From Janibacter sp. HTCC2649 (GTDB lineage: Bacteria; Actinomycetota; Actinomycetes; Actinomycetales; Dermatophilaceae): a DNA stretch of 64,000 bases. Each line of letters starts with the position of its first letter. The first letter of the stretch is position 1. The translations under genes and the position numbers were made by a program. The stretch covers positions 3,689,046 through 3,753,045 of the forward strand of contig NZ_CH672413.1 in assembly GCF_000152705.1 (NCBI RefSeq), read 5' to 3'. Shown in pieces: positions 45,522 through 53,849 of this stretch. The notes under the pieces were generated by a model. The model was not told where the DNA came from and did no database searches. It worked only from the letters and a program-made list of their open reading frames with translations.

Positions 45522-46658
45522 TCAGCCGACGGCGTTCGCCCAGGCGGTGGCCAGTGCGGCCTTCGCCTTGTCGGTGTCCTCGGACGACGGGATCGTGACG
45601 GTGCCGGTCTTGGGCAGGGCGTCGGCCGCGGTCTTGTCGATGGTGCCCGCGGTCGTCAGCTCGTCGAAGAGGACGGGCTTGGCGCCACCCTTGAGCCAAC
45701 CGTTCTGACCGTCGGCGCTGTAGAGGTACTCCTGCCACAGACGAGCTGCCGCCGGGTGCGGTGCGTCCTTGCTGATGGCCTGCACGTAGTAGGTCATGAG
45801 GGCTGCGTTGTCGGGGGCCCAGAGCTTCCACGTCGGGACCTTCGCCGTGACGCCGACCTGGTTGTAGGACCAGTCGAAGACGACGGGCGTCTGACCGGAC
45901 TCGATGGTCGCGGGGGTCGGGTCGACGGGCAGGAAGTTGCCGGCCTTCTTGAGGGACGAGAACCAGGCGATGCCCTTGGCCGGGTCGGCAGCGGTGCCGC
46001 CCTCGGCGAGGGAGACCATCTGCACGCCCGCGAAGGCTGCACCGGCCTTGGTCGGGTCACCGTTGAGGGCGACCTTGCCCTTGTACTCCGGCTTGAGCAG
46101 GTCGGCGAGCGAGGTCGGGGCCGGCACCTTGGCCGAGTCGTAGCCGACCGTCATGAGGCCGCCGTAGTCGTTGACCCACAGGCCATTGCCGTCCTTGAGG
46201 TCGGCCGGGATCTTGTCAAAGGCTTCAACCTTGTATGCCGCGAATGTCGCCGTGTTGGCGAGCGCGACGGCGGGGCCGAGGTCGAAGACGTCGGGGGCGG
46301 TGGCCTGCCCCTTGAGGCGGGTGGCGGTCGAGATCTCGTCGGCGCTGCTCGCGTCGGGCTGGTCGCTCGTGACCTTGATCTTGGGGTACTTCGCCTGGAA
46401 GCCCTTGATGATCTCGCCGTAGTTGGCCCAGTCCGGCGGCAGCGCGATGACGTTGAGCGCGCCTTCCTTCTCTGCGGCGGCGACGAGAGCGTCCATCCCG
46501 CCCAGGTCCTTGGCGGACGTGGCGGTGGCTGCGTTGACCGTGCCGCTGGTCCCGGTGGCGGCCGGGGTGTCCTTGGCGGGCGGCGAGCAGGCGGCAACGG
46601 TGGCTGCGGTGAGGCCGGCGAGCGCGATGAAGGCGCCGCGTGTCAGTGCTCGAGTCAT
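45522..46658 (-). CDS. Lipoprotein substrate-binding protein of ABC importer
   Basis: 378 aa from ATG 46658. Signal peptide with lipobox LTAATVAACSPP (Cys about 24). The fold is of the PotD/Fe-type binding proteins: GALNVIALPPDWANYGEII, DVFDLGPAVALAN, YGGLMTVGYDSAKVP and VVFDWSYNQVG. Ligand could be polyamine, ferric iron or phosphonate. Its location before deoD and the mutase is suggestive but does not fix the substrate. Confidence 0.87.
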   Translation of the reverse strand: MTRALTRGAFIALAGLTAATVAACSPPAKDTPAATGTSGTVNAATATSAKDLGGMDALVAAAEKEGALNVIALPPDWANYGEIIKGFQAKYPKIKVTSDQPDASSADEISTATRLKGQATAPDVFDLGPAVALANTATFAAYKVEAFDKIPADLKDGNGLWVNDYGGLMTVGYDSAKVPAPTSLADLLKPEYKGKVALNGDPTKAGAAFAGVQMVSLAEGGTAADPAKGIAWFSSLKKAGNFLPVDPTPATIESGQTPVVFDWSYNQVGVTAKVPTWKLWAPDNAALMTYYVQAISKDAPHPAAARLWQEYLYSADGQNGWLKGGAKPVLFDELTTAGTIDKTAADALPKTGTVTIPSSEDTDKAKAALATAWANAVG

Positions 46659-46847
46659 CTCAGTCCTTGTGCGAGTGCAGGATGGCGCTCCGACCTTGGC
46701 AGCAGCCATCGGGGCGCGGGGACGCCCTATCCGGACGCTAGACCCATTCGGGGCCGCCCGGGGCCGAACTCGTGTCCGGGTGGCAAGGCCCGCGTGAACG
46801 CTTGGTGCGAGTCGGCGCGCGGTCAGCGGGATGCAAGGATGGTTGTC

Positions 46848-48257
46848 GTGAATGCGCGAACGGGTCGAGTGGTCATTGTGGGTGGGGGTCCCGGCGGATA
46901 TGAGGCGGCCCTCGTGGCAGCGCAGCTCGGGGGAGACGTGACGATCGTTGATCGTGACGGGCTGGGCGGAGCAGCGGTTCTCACCGACTGCGTGCCGTCC
47001 AAGACCCTCATCTCGACGGCCGACTACATGTCCGAGTTCGAGACTGCGGCCCACCTCGGTGTCCACCTCGAGGACGGTGAGGGCGACGAGGTCAGCGACG
47101 CCAAGGCCGAGCTGGGCGAGGTCAACGCGCGCGTCAAGGACCTGGCTGCCGCCCAGAGCCGCGACATCGGCGAGCGCGTGGCCGAGGTCGGCGTGCGAGT
47201 CCTGCCCGGGACTGGTCGGCTCCTTTCCGCGACCCGCGTCGAGGCAACTCTCGAGGACGGCTCGACCGAGTTGGTTGATGCTGACGTCGTCCTCATCGCG
47301 ACCGGCGCAACGCCGCGCACCATGGGGACGGCCGAGCCGGACGGCGAGCGCATCCTCACCTGGCAGCAGATCTATGAGCTCGATGCCCTGCCCGAGCGAC
47401 TCATCGTCGTGGGTTCCGGTGTGACCGGCGCCGAACTGGCCCAGGCCTACCTCGGCCTCGGCAGTGACGTGGTGCTCGTGTCATCGCGCGAGCGGGTGCT
47501 CCCGGGCGAGGACCCGGACGCTGCCACGGTCATCGAGGACGTCTTCAAGCGTCGTGGCATGGAAGTGCTCGGACAGTCCCGCATGGCCGCGGTCGAACGC
47601 CGTGGCGACGGCGTCGTCGTCAAGCTCGTGGACGGTCGCGAGGTCGAGGGTTCGCACGCCCTCCTCGCCGTCGGCTCCATCCCGCAGACCGCGAGTATGG
47701 GACTCGAGGACGTGGGAGTCGAGCTCACCGAGTCCGGCCACATCGCGGTCGACCGAGTCTCCCGCACGTCCGTCAGAGGCGTGTATGCCGCCGGTGACTG
47801 CACCGGGGTCCTTCCCCTTGCGTCCGTGGCGGCCATGCAGGGCCGGATCGCGATGTCGCACGCGCTCGGTGACGCCGTGGCCCCGCTCAACCTCGGAGTC
47901 GTCTCGGCCAACATCTTCACAGACCCCGAGATCGCCACCGTCGGCATCTCCCAGAAGGCCATTGACGACGGCACCGCCGATGCCGACGTCGTCATGCTCC
48001 CGCTCTCGCGCAACCCCCGCGCCAAGATGTCGGGCATCAACGATGGCTTCGTGAAACTGTTCGCGCAGAAGGGTTCTGGCGCAGTCATCGGTGGCGTGGT
48101 CGTGGCGCCGCGCGCGTCCGAGCTGATTTTCCCGGTGACCTTGGCGGTGCACCACCGACTCAACGTCGACCAGCTCGCGAGCACCTTCACCGTCTACCCG
48201 TCGCTCTCTGGCTCCATCGCCGAGGCGGCAAGGCGGCTCCACGCCACCGGCATCTGA
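46848..48257 (+). CDS. lpdA: NAD(P)H-quinone dehydrogenase, LpdA type flavoprotein
   Basis: 469 aa from GTG 46848, favoured because AAGGA (46835-46839) is 8 nt before it; ATG 46839 would leave no room for a ribosome site. RVVIVGGGPGGYEAALVAAQ binds FAD, LIVVGSGVTGAELAQAYLGLG binds NAD(P)H and GVYAAGDCTGVLPLASVAA closes the FAD site. The redox segment reads GLGGAAVLTDCVPSK: one of the two Cys of lipoamide dehydrogenases is absent, as in M. tuberculosis LpdA (Rv3303c), a quinone reductase. Confidence 0.9.
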   Translation: MNARTGRVVIVGGGPGGYEAALVAAQLGGDVTIVDRDGLGGAAVLTDCVPSKTLISTADYMSEFETAAHLGVHLEDGEGDEVSDAKAELGEVNARVKDLAAAQSRDIGERVAEVGVRVLPGTGRLLSATRVEATLEDGSTELVDADVVLIATGATPRTMGTAEPDGERILTWQQIYELDALPERLIVVGSGVTGAELAQAYLGLGSDVVLVSSRERVLPGEDPDAATVIEDVFKRRGMEVLGQSRMAAVERRGDGVVVKLVDGREVEGSHALLAVGSIPQTASMGLEDVGVELTESGHIAVDRVSRTSVRGVYAAGDCTGVLPLASVAAMQGRIAMSHALGDAVAPLNLGVVSANIFTDPEIATVGISQKAIDDGTADADVVMLPLSRNPRAKMSGINDGFVKLFAQKGSGAVIGGVVVAPRASELIFPVTLAVHHRLNVDQLASTFTVYPSLSGSIAEAARRLHATGI

Positions 48258-48287
48258 CCCTCGCACCGAGGTACGGACCGTCAGTGG

Positions 48288-48324
48288 CCAAACCCCACTT
48301 CGGACCCACTCGTGGCTAGTTTGG
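48288..48324. terminator. Weak inverted repeat after lpdA
   Basis: CCAAAC at 48288-48293 pairs with GTTTGG at 48319-48324, with a further CCAC/GTGG pair inside. It may end the lpdA transcript or be part of the promoter of the next gene, 37 bp on. No U-tract. Confidence 0.3.
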
Positions 48325-48361
48325 AAATCATCCGAACCCGACACTGTGGGAGAGATTCACG

Positions 48362-49081
48362 ATGAGTGACCAGAAGCAGCCGATCAGCAGCGACGAGGCC
48401 TTCAACAAGGCCAAGGACCTCGCCAAGGACAACCCTGACACCGCGCGCGGTGCCATCGACAAGGTCGAGGATCTGCTCGACAAGCAGACGGGCGGGAAAT
48501 TTTCGGGCCTCATCGACAAGGGCGGCGACTTCATCGAGAAGCAGCTGGGCATCCCGAGCAACGAGGGTGGCACGGTTCCCGCTGAGCCCACCACGCCGAG
48601 TACTCCGACCCCGGGCGACCCGAGCACGCCGCCCGCCGACCCGGGTGCCACGCCCGCCACCCCCGCTGAGCCGACGCCGCCGACCACCCCCACCGAGCCG
48701 ACGCCGCCCACCGCCCCCACCGAGCCGAGCGCCCCGTCAGCTCCGGAGCAGCCCGAGGAGGTTCCCGTACCGAACCCGAGCCCGGGCACCGGCGACCCCC
48801 AGCCGCAGCAGGACCCGACCGCACCGATCGACGCCCCTGACACGACCGCTCCGTCGACGATCCCGGGTGAGGGCACCGAGGCCCCGTCTGAGCCGGCGTT
48901 TCCGGCCCCGGACGCTGAGCCGCCGACCCAGGGCTCAGCGAGCGAGGGCGAGTCCGGTGGGCTCCCCGAGGGCGGGTCGACCCAGCAGGGCGACCCGGGT
49001 TCCGCGACGACGCCCGGCGGCTCCCAGCCCGCCGACGGCGGCGAGACCATCGACCTCGGTCAGGACGAAACCACGCGCTGA
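48362..49081 (+). CDS. MT0933/Rv0909-antitoxin-like domain with Pro/Thr-rich tail
   Basis: 239 aa. Residues about 9-62 (KAKDLAKDNPDTARGAIDKV and DLLDKQTGGKFSGLIDKGGD) match the small MT0933/Rv0909-type antitoxin family of Asp/Lys-rich helices. The remaining ~170 residues are a low-complexity Pro/Thr/Glu/Gly tail with PTPP and TEPT repeats, not part of that family. No toxin gene is adjacent, so an antitoxin role is doubtful. A good ribosome site (GGGAGAG) precedes ATG 48362. Confidence 0.78.
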   Translation: MSDQKQPISSDEAFNKAKDLAKDNPDTARGAIDKVEDLLDKQTGGKFSGLIDKGGDFIEKQLGIPSNEGGTVPAEPTTPSTPTPGDPSTPPADPGATPATPAEPTPPTTPTEPTPPTAPTEPSAPSAPEQPEEVPVPNPSPGTGDPQPQQDPTAPIDAPDTTAPSTIPGEGTEAPSEPAFPAPDAEPPTQGSASEGESGGLPEGGSTQQGDPGSATTPGGSQPADGGETIDLGQDETTR

Positions 49082-49101
49082 CCCAACCACAGCGCAACGC
49101 A

Positions 49102-49148
49102 CGAACGTCCCGTACGCCGACTGACCGGCATACGGGACGTTCGTTTGT
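49102..49148 (+). terminator. Strong rho-independent terminator-like hairpin
   Basis: A 17-bp stem (CGAACGTCCCGTACGCC at 49102-49118 and its partner at 49127-49143, one G-T pair) with an 8-nt loop, ending in TTTGT. It lies 20 bp after the Pro-rich gene. The right arm contains the octamer CGGCATAC (49126-49133) and the left arm its one-mismatch complement GTACGCCG. Confidence 0.8.
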
Positions 49149-49166
49149 CCTGTGCGACAGGCGAAC

Positions 49167-49859
49167 TCAGCCGTGCTGGCCGACCACGCTCACGTCCGTG
49201 ATCCACACGGGCTGCGCGGGCGGACCGTCGAGGTCGGTGTCCGCGATGCCGGCCTCGACGATGGCGTCCAGGGCCTCGAACCCGCTGAGCAGGTGGCCCA
49301 TCACGGTGTAGTCCGGTGAGATGTTCGCGAAGCTGTGGACGACGAAGAACTCGCTCCCGTTGGTCCCCGGCCCCTGGTTGCCCATGGCGATGGTGCCGCG
49401 CGGATAGGTGAGCGATGGCGTCACCTCGTCATCGAACTCGTAGCCCGGGCCGCCCTCCTCCTGCCGGTAGATGTCACCGCACTGGAGGACGCCGAGCCGC
49501 GCCGAGTTCGTCAGGCGGAAGCACTGGCTCGCGTCGTAGAAGTCGGCCTTGGCGAGGTGCGCAAGGCTGCCGACGGCGCAGGGTGCGAGGTCTCGGTCGA
49601 GGCGGAAGACCATGGGTCCGTAGTTCGTCGCGATCTCGACGTCGACGGTGCCGTGGGACTTCTGCTTCTCCTTGGGCAGGTCGACCGGACGCGCAGCCGG
49701 CCGGTCGGGCGTCGGTCGGAACTCGCAGGTCGCGGGCGGCTTGGCCTGCTCAGAAGCCGCGTATGCCGTGCCGCCCGTGACCGCTGCGGCGGCCACGAGG
49801 GTGCCGATCACCGTGGTCGTGGCGAGAGTGCGTCGGACGGTGCTGGAGAGAGGGCTCAT
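49167..49859 (-). CDS. Secreted cyclophilin-type peptidyl-prolyl isomerase
   Basis: 230 aa. Signal peptide about 1-34 (LATTTVIGTLVAAAAVTGGT), a charged linker and a bacterial cyclophilin domain: GPMVFRLDRDLAPCAVGSL, FYDASQCFRLTNSARLGVLQ, RGTIAMGNQGPGTNGSEFFV and DYTVMGHLLSG. It should assist folding of exported proteins. Convergent with the terminator above. Confidence 0.9.
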   Translation of the reverse strand: MSPLSSTVRRTLATTTVIGTLVAAAAVTGGTAYAASEQAKPPATCEFRPTPDRPAARPVDLPKEKQKSHGTVDVEIATNYGPMVFRLDRDLAPCAVGSLAHLAKADFYDASQCFRLTNSARLGVLQCGDIYRQEEGGPGYEFDDEVTPSLTYPRGTIAMGNQGPGTNGSEFFVVHSFANISPDYTVMGHLLSGFEALDAIVEAGIADTDLDGPPAQPVWITDVSVVGQHG

Positions 49860-49937
49860 CCCTCGAACGTAGCGACGCGACGCCGATCCCGCTCGGTGAG
49901 CAGGGTCGACGCCGCGTCAACGACGAGCGGGTCTGGG

Positions 49938-51710
49938 TCAGGCGTCCTTGATCTCGCAGAGGACGGCGCCGTTGGTCACGGTCGCTCCGACCTCGGCGCT
50001 GAGCCCGGTGATGGTGCCGGCCTTGTGGGCGGTGATCGGCTGCTCCATCTTCATGGCCTCGAGCACGACGATGAGGTCACCGGCTGCGACGGTGGCGCCT
50101 TCCTCGACGCCGACCTTGACGATGGTGCCCTGCATGGGCGCGGTGAGGGAGTCACCGGATGCGGCGGCGCCGGCCTTGCTGCCGCCGGAGCGCTTGGGCG
50201 CCTTCTTCTTGGCAGCGCCGCCGCCGCCACCACCGAGCGCGAGCCCGGCGGGGAGGACGACCTCGAGGCGACGACCGCCGACCTCGACGGTGACGCGCTG
50301 ACGCTCGCCCTGGTCCTCGGCGCCTTCGGCGGCTTCGCCGGAGTATGCCGGGATCTGGTTGTCGAACTCGGTCTCGATCCAGCGGGTGTGGATCGTGAAC
50401 GGCGCATCGCCCTCGGGGGCGAACGCGGGGTCGGAGACGATCGCGCGGTGGAACGGAAGGACGGTCGGCATGCCGTCGACCTCGAGCTCGGCGAGGGCGC
50501 GACGCGAGCGCGCGAGCGCTTCCTTGCGGGTGCGGCCGGTGACGATGAGCTTGGCGATCATCGAGTCGAACGCGCCGGCGACGGTGTCGCCCTCGACGAT
50601 GCCGGCGTCCCAGCGCACGCCGGGTCCCTGCGGGACGACCATGCGCGAGACGGTGCCCGGCGCGGGCATGAAGTTGCGGCCGGCGTCCTCGCCGTTGATG
50701 CGGAACTCGAAGGAGTGCGCGATCGGTGCGGGGTCGTCGTAGCCGAGCTCTTCGCCGTCGGCAATGCGGAACTGCTCACGCACGAGGTCGATGCCGGTGA
50801 CCTCTTCGGTCACGGGGTGCTCGACCTGGAGGCGGGTGTTGACCTCGAGGAAGCTGATCGTGCCGTCGTGGGCGACGAGGTACTCACAGGTGCCGGCGCC
50901 GACGTAGCCGGCCTCGCGCAGGATGGCCTTGGAGGCACGCACGAGCTCGGCGTTCTGCTGATCGGTGAGGAAGGGCGCGGGCGCCTCCTCGACGAGCTTC
51001 TGGTTGCGGCGCTGGAGGGAGCAGTCGCGGGTCGAGACGACGACGACGTTGCCGTGCTGGTCGGCGAGGCACTGGGTCTCGACGTGGCGCGGCTTGTCGA
51101 GGAACTTCTCGACGAGGCACTCGCCCCGGCCGAAGGCGGTGACGGCCTCGCGGACGGCGGACTCGAACAGCTCGGGGATCTCCTCGAGGGTGTGGGCGAC
51201 CTTGAGGCCGCGACCGCCACCGCCGTAGACCGCCTTGATGGCGATGGGCAGCCCGAACTCCTTGGCCAGGGCGACGACCTCGTCAGCGTCCTTGACCGGG
51301 TCCTTGGTGCCGGGGGCCAGCGGTGCGTTCGCCTTGACAGCGATGTGCTTGGCCTTGGCCTTGTCGCCGAGGGAGTCGATCGCGGCGGGGCCGGGGCCGA
51401 TCCAGACGAGGCCTGCGTCGATGACCTTCTGGGCGAACTCGGCGTTCTCGGCGAGGAAGCCGTAGCCGGGGTGCACGGCGTCGGCTCCCGCCTCCTTGGC
51501 GACCTCGATCAGCCTGTCCTGCAGGAGGTAGGAGTCCGCCGGGGTCGTGCCGCCCAGCGCGAAGGCCTCGTCGGCGACCTTGACGTGCAGGGAGTCACGG
51601 TCGGGCTCTGCGTAGACCGCGACGGAGCCGATGCCGGCGTCCTTGCAGGCGCGAGCGATGCGGACGGCGATCTCGCCGCGATTGGCGATGAGGACTTTGC
51701 TAATGGCCAT
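49938..51710 (-). CDS. accA3: Acyl-CoA carboxylase alpha subunit (biotin carboxylase + BCCP)
   Basis: 590 aa. Biotin carboxylase: [20 protein letters not shown], the ATP-grasp glycine loop [30 protein letters not shown]. The last 70 residues are a biotinyl domain with EAMKMEQ, biotin on Lys554, preceded by a Gly/Lys-rich linker. Supplies carboxybiotin for acetyl-/propionyl-CoA carboxylase beta subunits, which are not in this window. Confidence 0.95.
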   Translation of the reverse strand: MAISKVLIANRGEIAVRIARACKDAGIGSVAVYAEPDRDSLHVKVADEAFALGGTTPADSYLLQDRLIEVAKEAGADAVHPGYGFLAENAEFAQKVIDAGLVWIGPGPAAIDSLGDKAKAKHIAVKANAPLAPGTKDPVKDADEVVALAKEFGLPIAIKAVYGGGGRGLKVAHTLEEIPELFESAVREAVTAFGRGECLVEKFLDKPRHVETQCLADQHGNVVVVSTRDCSLQRRNQKLVEEAPAPFLTDQQNAELVRASKAILREAGYVGAGTCEYLVAHDGTISFLEVNTRLQVEHPVTEEVTGIDLVREQFRIADGEELGYDDPAPIAHSFEFRINGEDAGRNFMPAPGTVSRMVVPQGPGVRWDAGIVEGDTVAGAFDSMIAKLIVTGRTRKEALARSRRALAELEVDGMPTVLPFHRAIVSDPAFAPEGDAPFTIHTRWIETEFDNQIPAYSGEAAEGAEDQGERQRVTVEVGGRRLEVVLPAGLALGGGGGGAAKKKAPKRSGGSKAGAAASGDSLTAPMQGTIVKVGVEEGATVAAGDLIVVLEAMKMEQPITAHKAGTITGLSAEVGATVTNGAVLCEIKDA

Positions 51711-51780
51711 GACCCGGACTGTAGTAGGTCCGTTGAGGCTGTGTGGGCCGTGGTCGAGCGTGGTCGGTCACACCTCGGGC

Positions 51781-52301
51781 CTAGACGAAGCTCTCCGTAC
51801 GGTCGAGGTCGGTGGTGAGGCGGACATCGCCGTTTGCGGCCATCCGGGCCACCAGTTCGCGTGCCCGATCCGCAGCCCCGTCTGCGGACTCGCCGGCGAT
51901 CCAGTCCAGCTCCGGCTGGGTGATCCCGACCAGTTGCAGGAAGTCGACGCGGCCGTGCACCGTGTCGATCCCCGGCACCTCGGTGTCCGGAACGATCACG
52001 TAGCTCGTCAGGAGGGTGTCACTGCCCGTGCGCAGTGGTTGCCCCTTGCCACTGACGAACTGGTAGGGCTCGAAGAATCGTGTGGACGTGTAGGTGTAGC
52101 GACCGACGTTGCTCAGGGAGTTGACCGCCCACCTGCACTCATCCGGACCGTGCCCAGGGTCGCCCGCGCGTGAAGATCGGTTCCGAGGTGAGGGGGCGTG
52201 ACTCCTGGATAGAGGGAGTCGAACGCCGCGTCGATCGCGAGCCATCCGGGGGCCCAGTCATCCTGCCGGTCGGCGTGAGCGAGGTACTCGTCCTTGGTCA
52301 T
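51781..52301 (-). pseudogene. SUFU-domain protein with internal deletion and frameshift
   Basis: From ATG 52301 one frame reads MTKDEYLAHADRQDDWAPGW and AIDAAFDSLYPGVTPPHLGT, the start of a suppressor-of-fused family protein, and runs out of frame after about 46 codons. A second frame then encodes AVNSLSNVGRYTYTSTRFFE, TVHGRVDFLQLVGITQPEL and the C-terminal end at 51781. The conserved central segment of such proteins, with the HY/SELY region, is absent between them. The total (521 bp) is not a multiple of three. This fits an internal deletion that shifted frame; sequencing error alone would not remove the centre. Confidence 0.7.
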
Positions 52302-52351
52302 CACCCTCCGATCATGGCAGTCGGCCCGGACGGTGTGGGCGCTCGCTGCGC

Positions 52352-52852
52352 TCAGACGCCGAGGGACTGGGCGAGGGCGCGCAGGCCACGCTCGAGGCCG
52401 GCGCGCTCGGTGGGGGAGAGGGCCTCGAGGAGGCGCGCTTCGTTGGCCATGTGGGCGGTGAACGCCTTGTCGATGAGCTTCTTGCCCGCGGGGGTGAGCG
52501 CCACGAGGCGGGAGCGACCGTCGGTGCCGCTCGGTCGGCGCTCCACGTAGCCCTGTGCCACGAGACGGTCGACCCGCTTGGTCACGGCGCCGGTGGTGAC
52601 GACCGTGTGCTCCGAGAGGTCGGACGGTGTGAGGGCGAACTCGCCGCCCTGGCGTCGCAGCGTGGCGAGCACGTCGAACTCGCCCTCGCCGAGTCCGAAC
52701 TTCGCGTAGACGGTGACGAGTTCGGTCGTGAGGGCGTTGGCGACGCGGTGCATCCGCCCGATGACGAGGAACGGGGTTGGGTCGATGTCGGGGCGTTCGG
52801 CACGCCACTGGTCGACGATCTGGTCGGCGCGGTCGGGCTGCTTCTCGGGCAT
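52352..52852 (-). CDS. MarR-family transcriptional regulator
   Basis: 166 aa from ATG 52852. Winged-helix: GLGEGEFDVLATLRRQGGEF, LTPSDLSEHTVVTTGAVTKR recognition helix and VERRPSGTDGRSRLVALT wing. MarR proteins bind palindromes and release on ligand binding. Divergent from the EamA transporter gene (40-bp gap with two palindromes), its probable target. Confidence 0.92.
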   Translation of the reverse strand: MPEKQPDRADQIVDQWRAERPDIDPTPFLVIGRMHRVANALTTELVTVYAKFGLGEGEFDVLATLRRQGGEFALTPSDLSEHTVVTTGAVTKRVDRLVAQGYVERRPSGTDGRSRLVALTPAGKKLIDKAFTAHMANEARLLEALSPTERAGLERGLRALAQSLGV

Positions 52853-52867
52853 GGACTGGAATATACC

Positions 52868-52898
52868 TTCCGCGGAAAGTATTATCCCTTCCATGGAA
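52868..52898. promoter_or_regulatory. Twin MarR-type operators between marR and eamA genes
   Basis: Two perfect 10-bp palindromes, TTCCGCGGAA (52868-52877) and TTCCATGGAA (52889-52898), share TTCCnnGGAA and are flanked by similar bases (CTTCC..GGAAA.TAT). Centres are 21 bp apart, two DNA turns, so dimers would bind on one face. The second covers the transporter ATG at 52893. Confidence 0.72.
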
Positions 52899-53849
52899 AC
52901 TATGTCGGGCAAGAAACTGGGTGGGTTGGCTCTCGTCGCCGTCACCGCGATCGCTCCGATCGTCTGGGGTTCCACGTATGCCGTGACGCACCTCTTCCTC
53001 CCGGCCGACCGTCCGCTCTTCGCCGGCGCCATGCGCGTCCTGCCCGTCGGGCTCCTCATGCTGGCGTGGCACCGACGCCTGCCTCGCGGGTCGTGGTGGT
53101 GGCGCTCGCTCGTCCTCGGCAGCCTGACGATGGGCCTCTTCTTCGGTCTCCTCTATGTCGCTGCGGTGAGGCTGCCCAGCGGTCTCGGGGCGACCCTCAC
53201 CGCCCTGAGCCCGATGGTGACGATGGTCCTCGCATGGCTCTTCCTGCGTGAGCGAGCCGCGAGGGCAACGCTTCTGGCCTCAGTGGTCGGTGCCGCCGGA
53301 GTCCTGCTCCTCGTCCTGCAGAACAGGAGCCAGGGGAGCGTCGACCTCATCGGAGTCCTCGCCTCGCTGGGTGCGGTGACCTCCGCCAGCGCGGGCTTCG
53401 TCCTCACCAAACGGTGGAGCGCCGACGAGAACGTCATCGTGGTCACGTCCTGGCAGCTCGTCGCCGGCGGACTACTGCTCACTCCGGTCGCGCTGCTCGT
53501 CGAGGGCCGGCCCCCGCAGCTCCCGTTGTCCGGCTGGCTGGCCCTGGCCTACCTCGGGCTCGTCGGCTCCGGGGTCGCCTACGTCGCCTGGTTCCGGGGA
53601 CTTGCTTCGATGAGCGCGGGCGCCGTCGCCGTCATCGGCCTGCTCAACCCGGTCGCAGGCACCCTCCTCGGTGTGGTGCTCCTCGGAGAGCCGTTCGGGC
53701 CCGTCCACCTCCTCGGTATGGGACTCGTCCTCGGCAGCGTCCTCCTCGCCCAGCCACAGCTCCGGTCAGCCCTGCGCAAGGGCACCCGTCAACGCACGCC
53801 GAGCACCCGGCATACGGTGGATGTATGCCCATCAACGACATCGTCCTGA
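52893..53849 (+). CDS. EamA/DMT-family transporter
   Basis: 318 aa from ATG 52893 (a second ATG at 52902 is possible). Ten hydrophobic helices in two EamA repeats, with the conserved ATLTALSPMVTMVLAWLFLRE and AVAVIGLLNPVAGTLLGVVLLGE. Probably a drug/metabolite exporter. The stop overlaps the aldo/keto reductase start by 25 nt. Its expression should respond to the divergent MarR protein. Confidence 0.9.
   Translation: METMSGKKLGGLALVAVTAIAPIVWGSTYAVTHLFLPADRPLFAGAMRVLPVGLLMLAWHRRLPRGSWWWRSLVLGSLTMGLFFGLLYVAAVRLPSGLGATLTALSPMVTMVLAWLFLRERAARATLLASVVGAAGVLLLVLQNRSQGSVDLIGVLASLGAVTSASAGFVLTKRWSADENVIVVTSWQLVAGGLLLTPVALLVEGRPPQLPLSGWLALAYLGLVGSGVAYVAWFRGLASMSAGAVAVIGLLNPVAGTLLGVVLLGEPFGPVHLLGMGLVLGSVLLAQPQLRSALRKGTRQRTPSTRHTVDVCPSTTSS

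Noticed and set aside
45519-48257. A 912-codon open frame on the + strand
   Set aside because: Only the part from 46848 encodes a recognisable protein (LpdA). The rest is opposite the ABC binding-protein gene and is a typical high-GC antisense frame.
49335-51818. An 827-codon + strand open frame
   Set aside because: It mirrors accA3 and the cyclophilin gene, which have clear domains and motifs; the + frame has biased composition and no motif.
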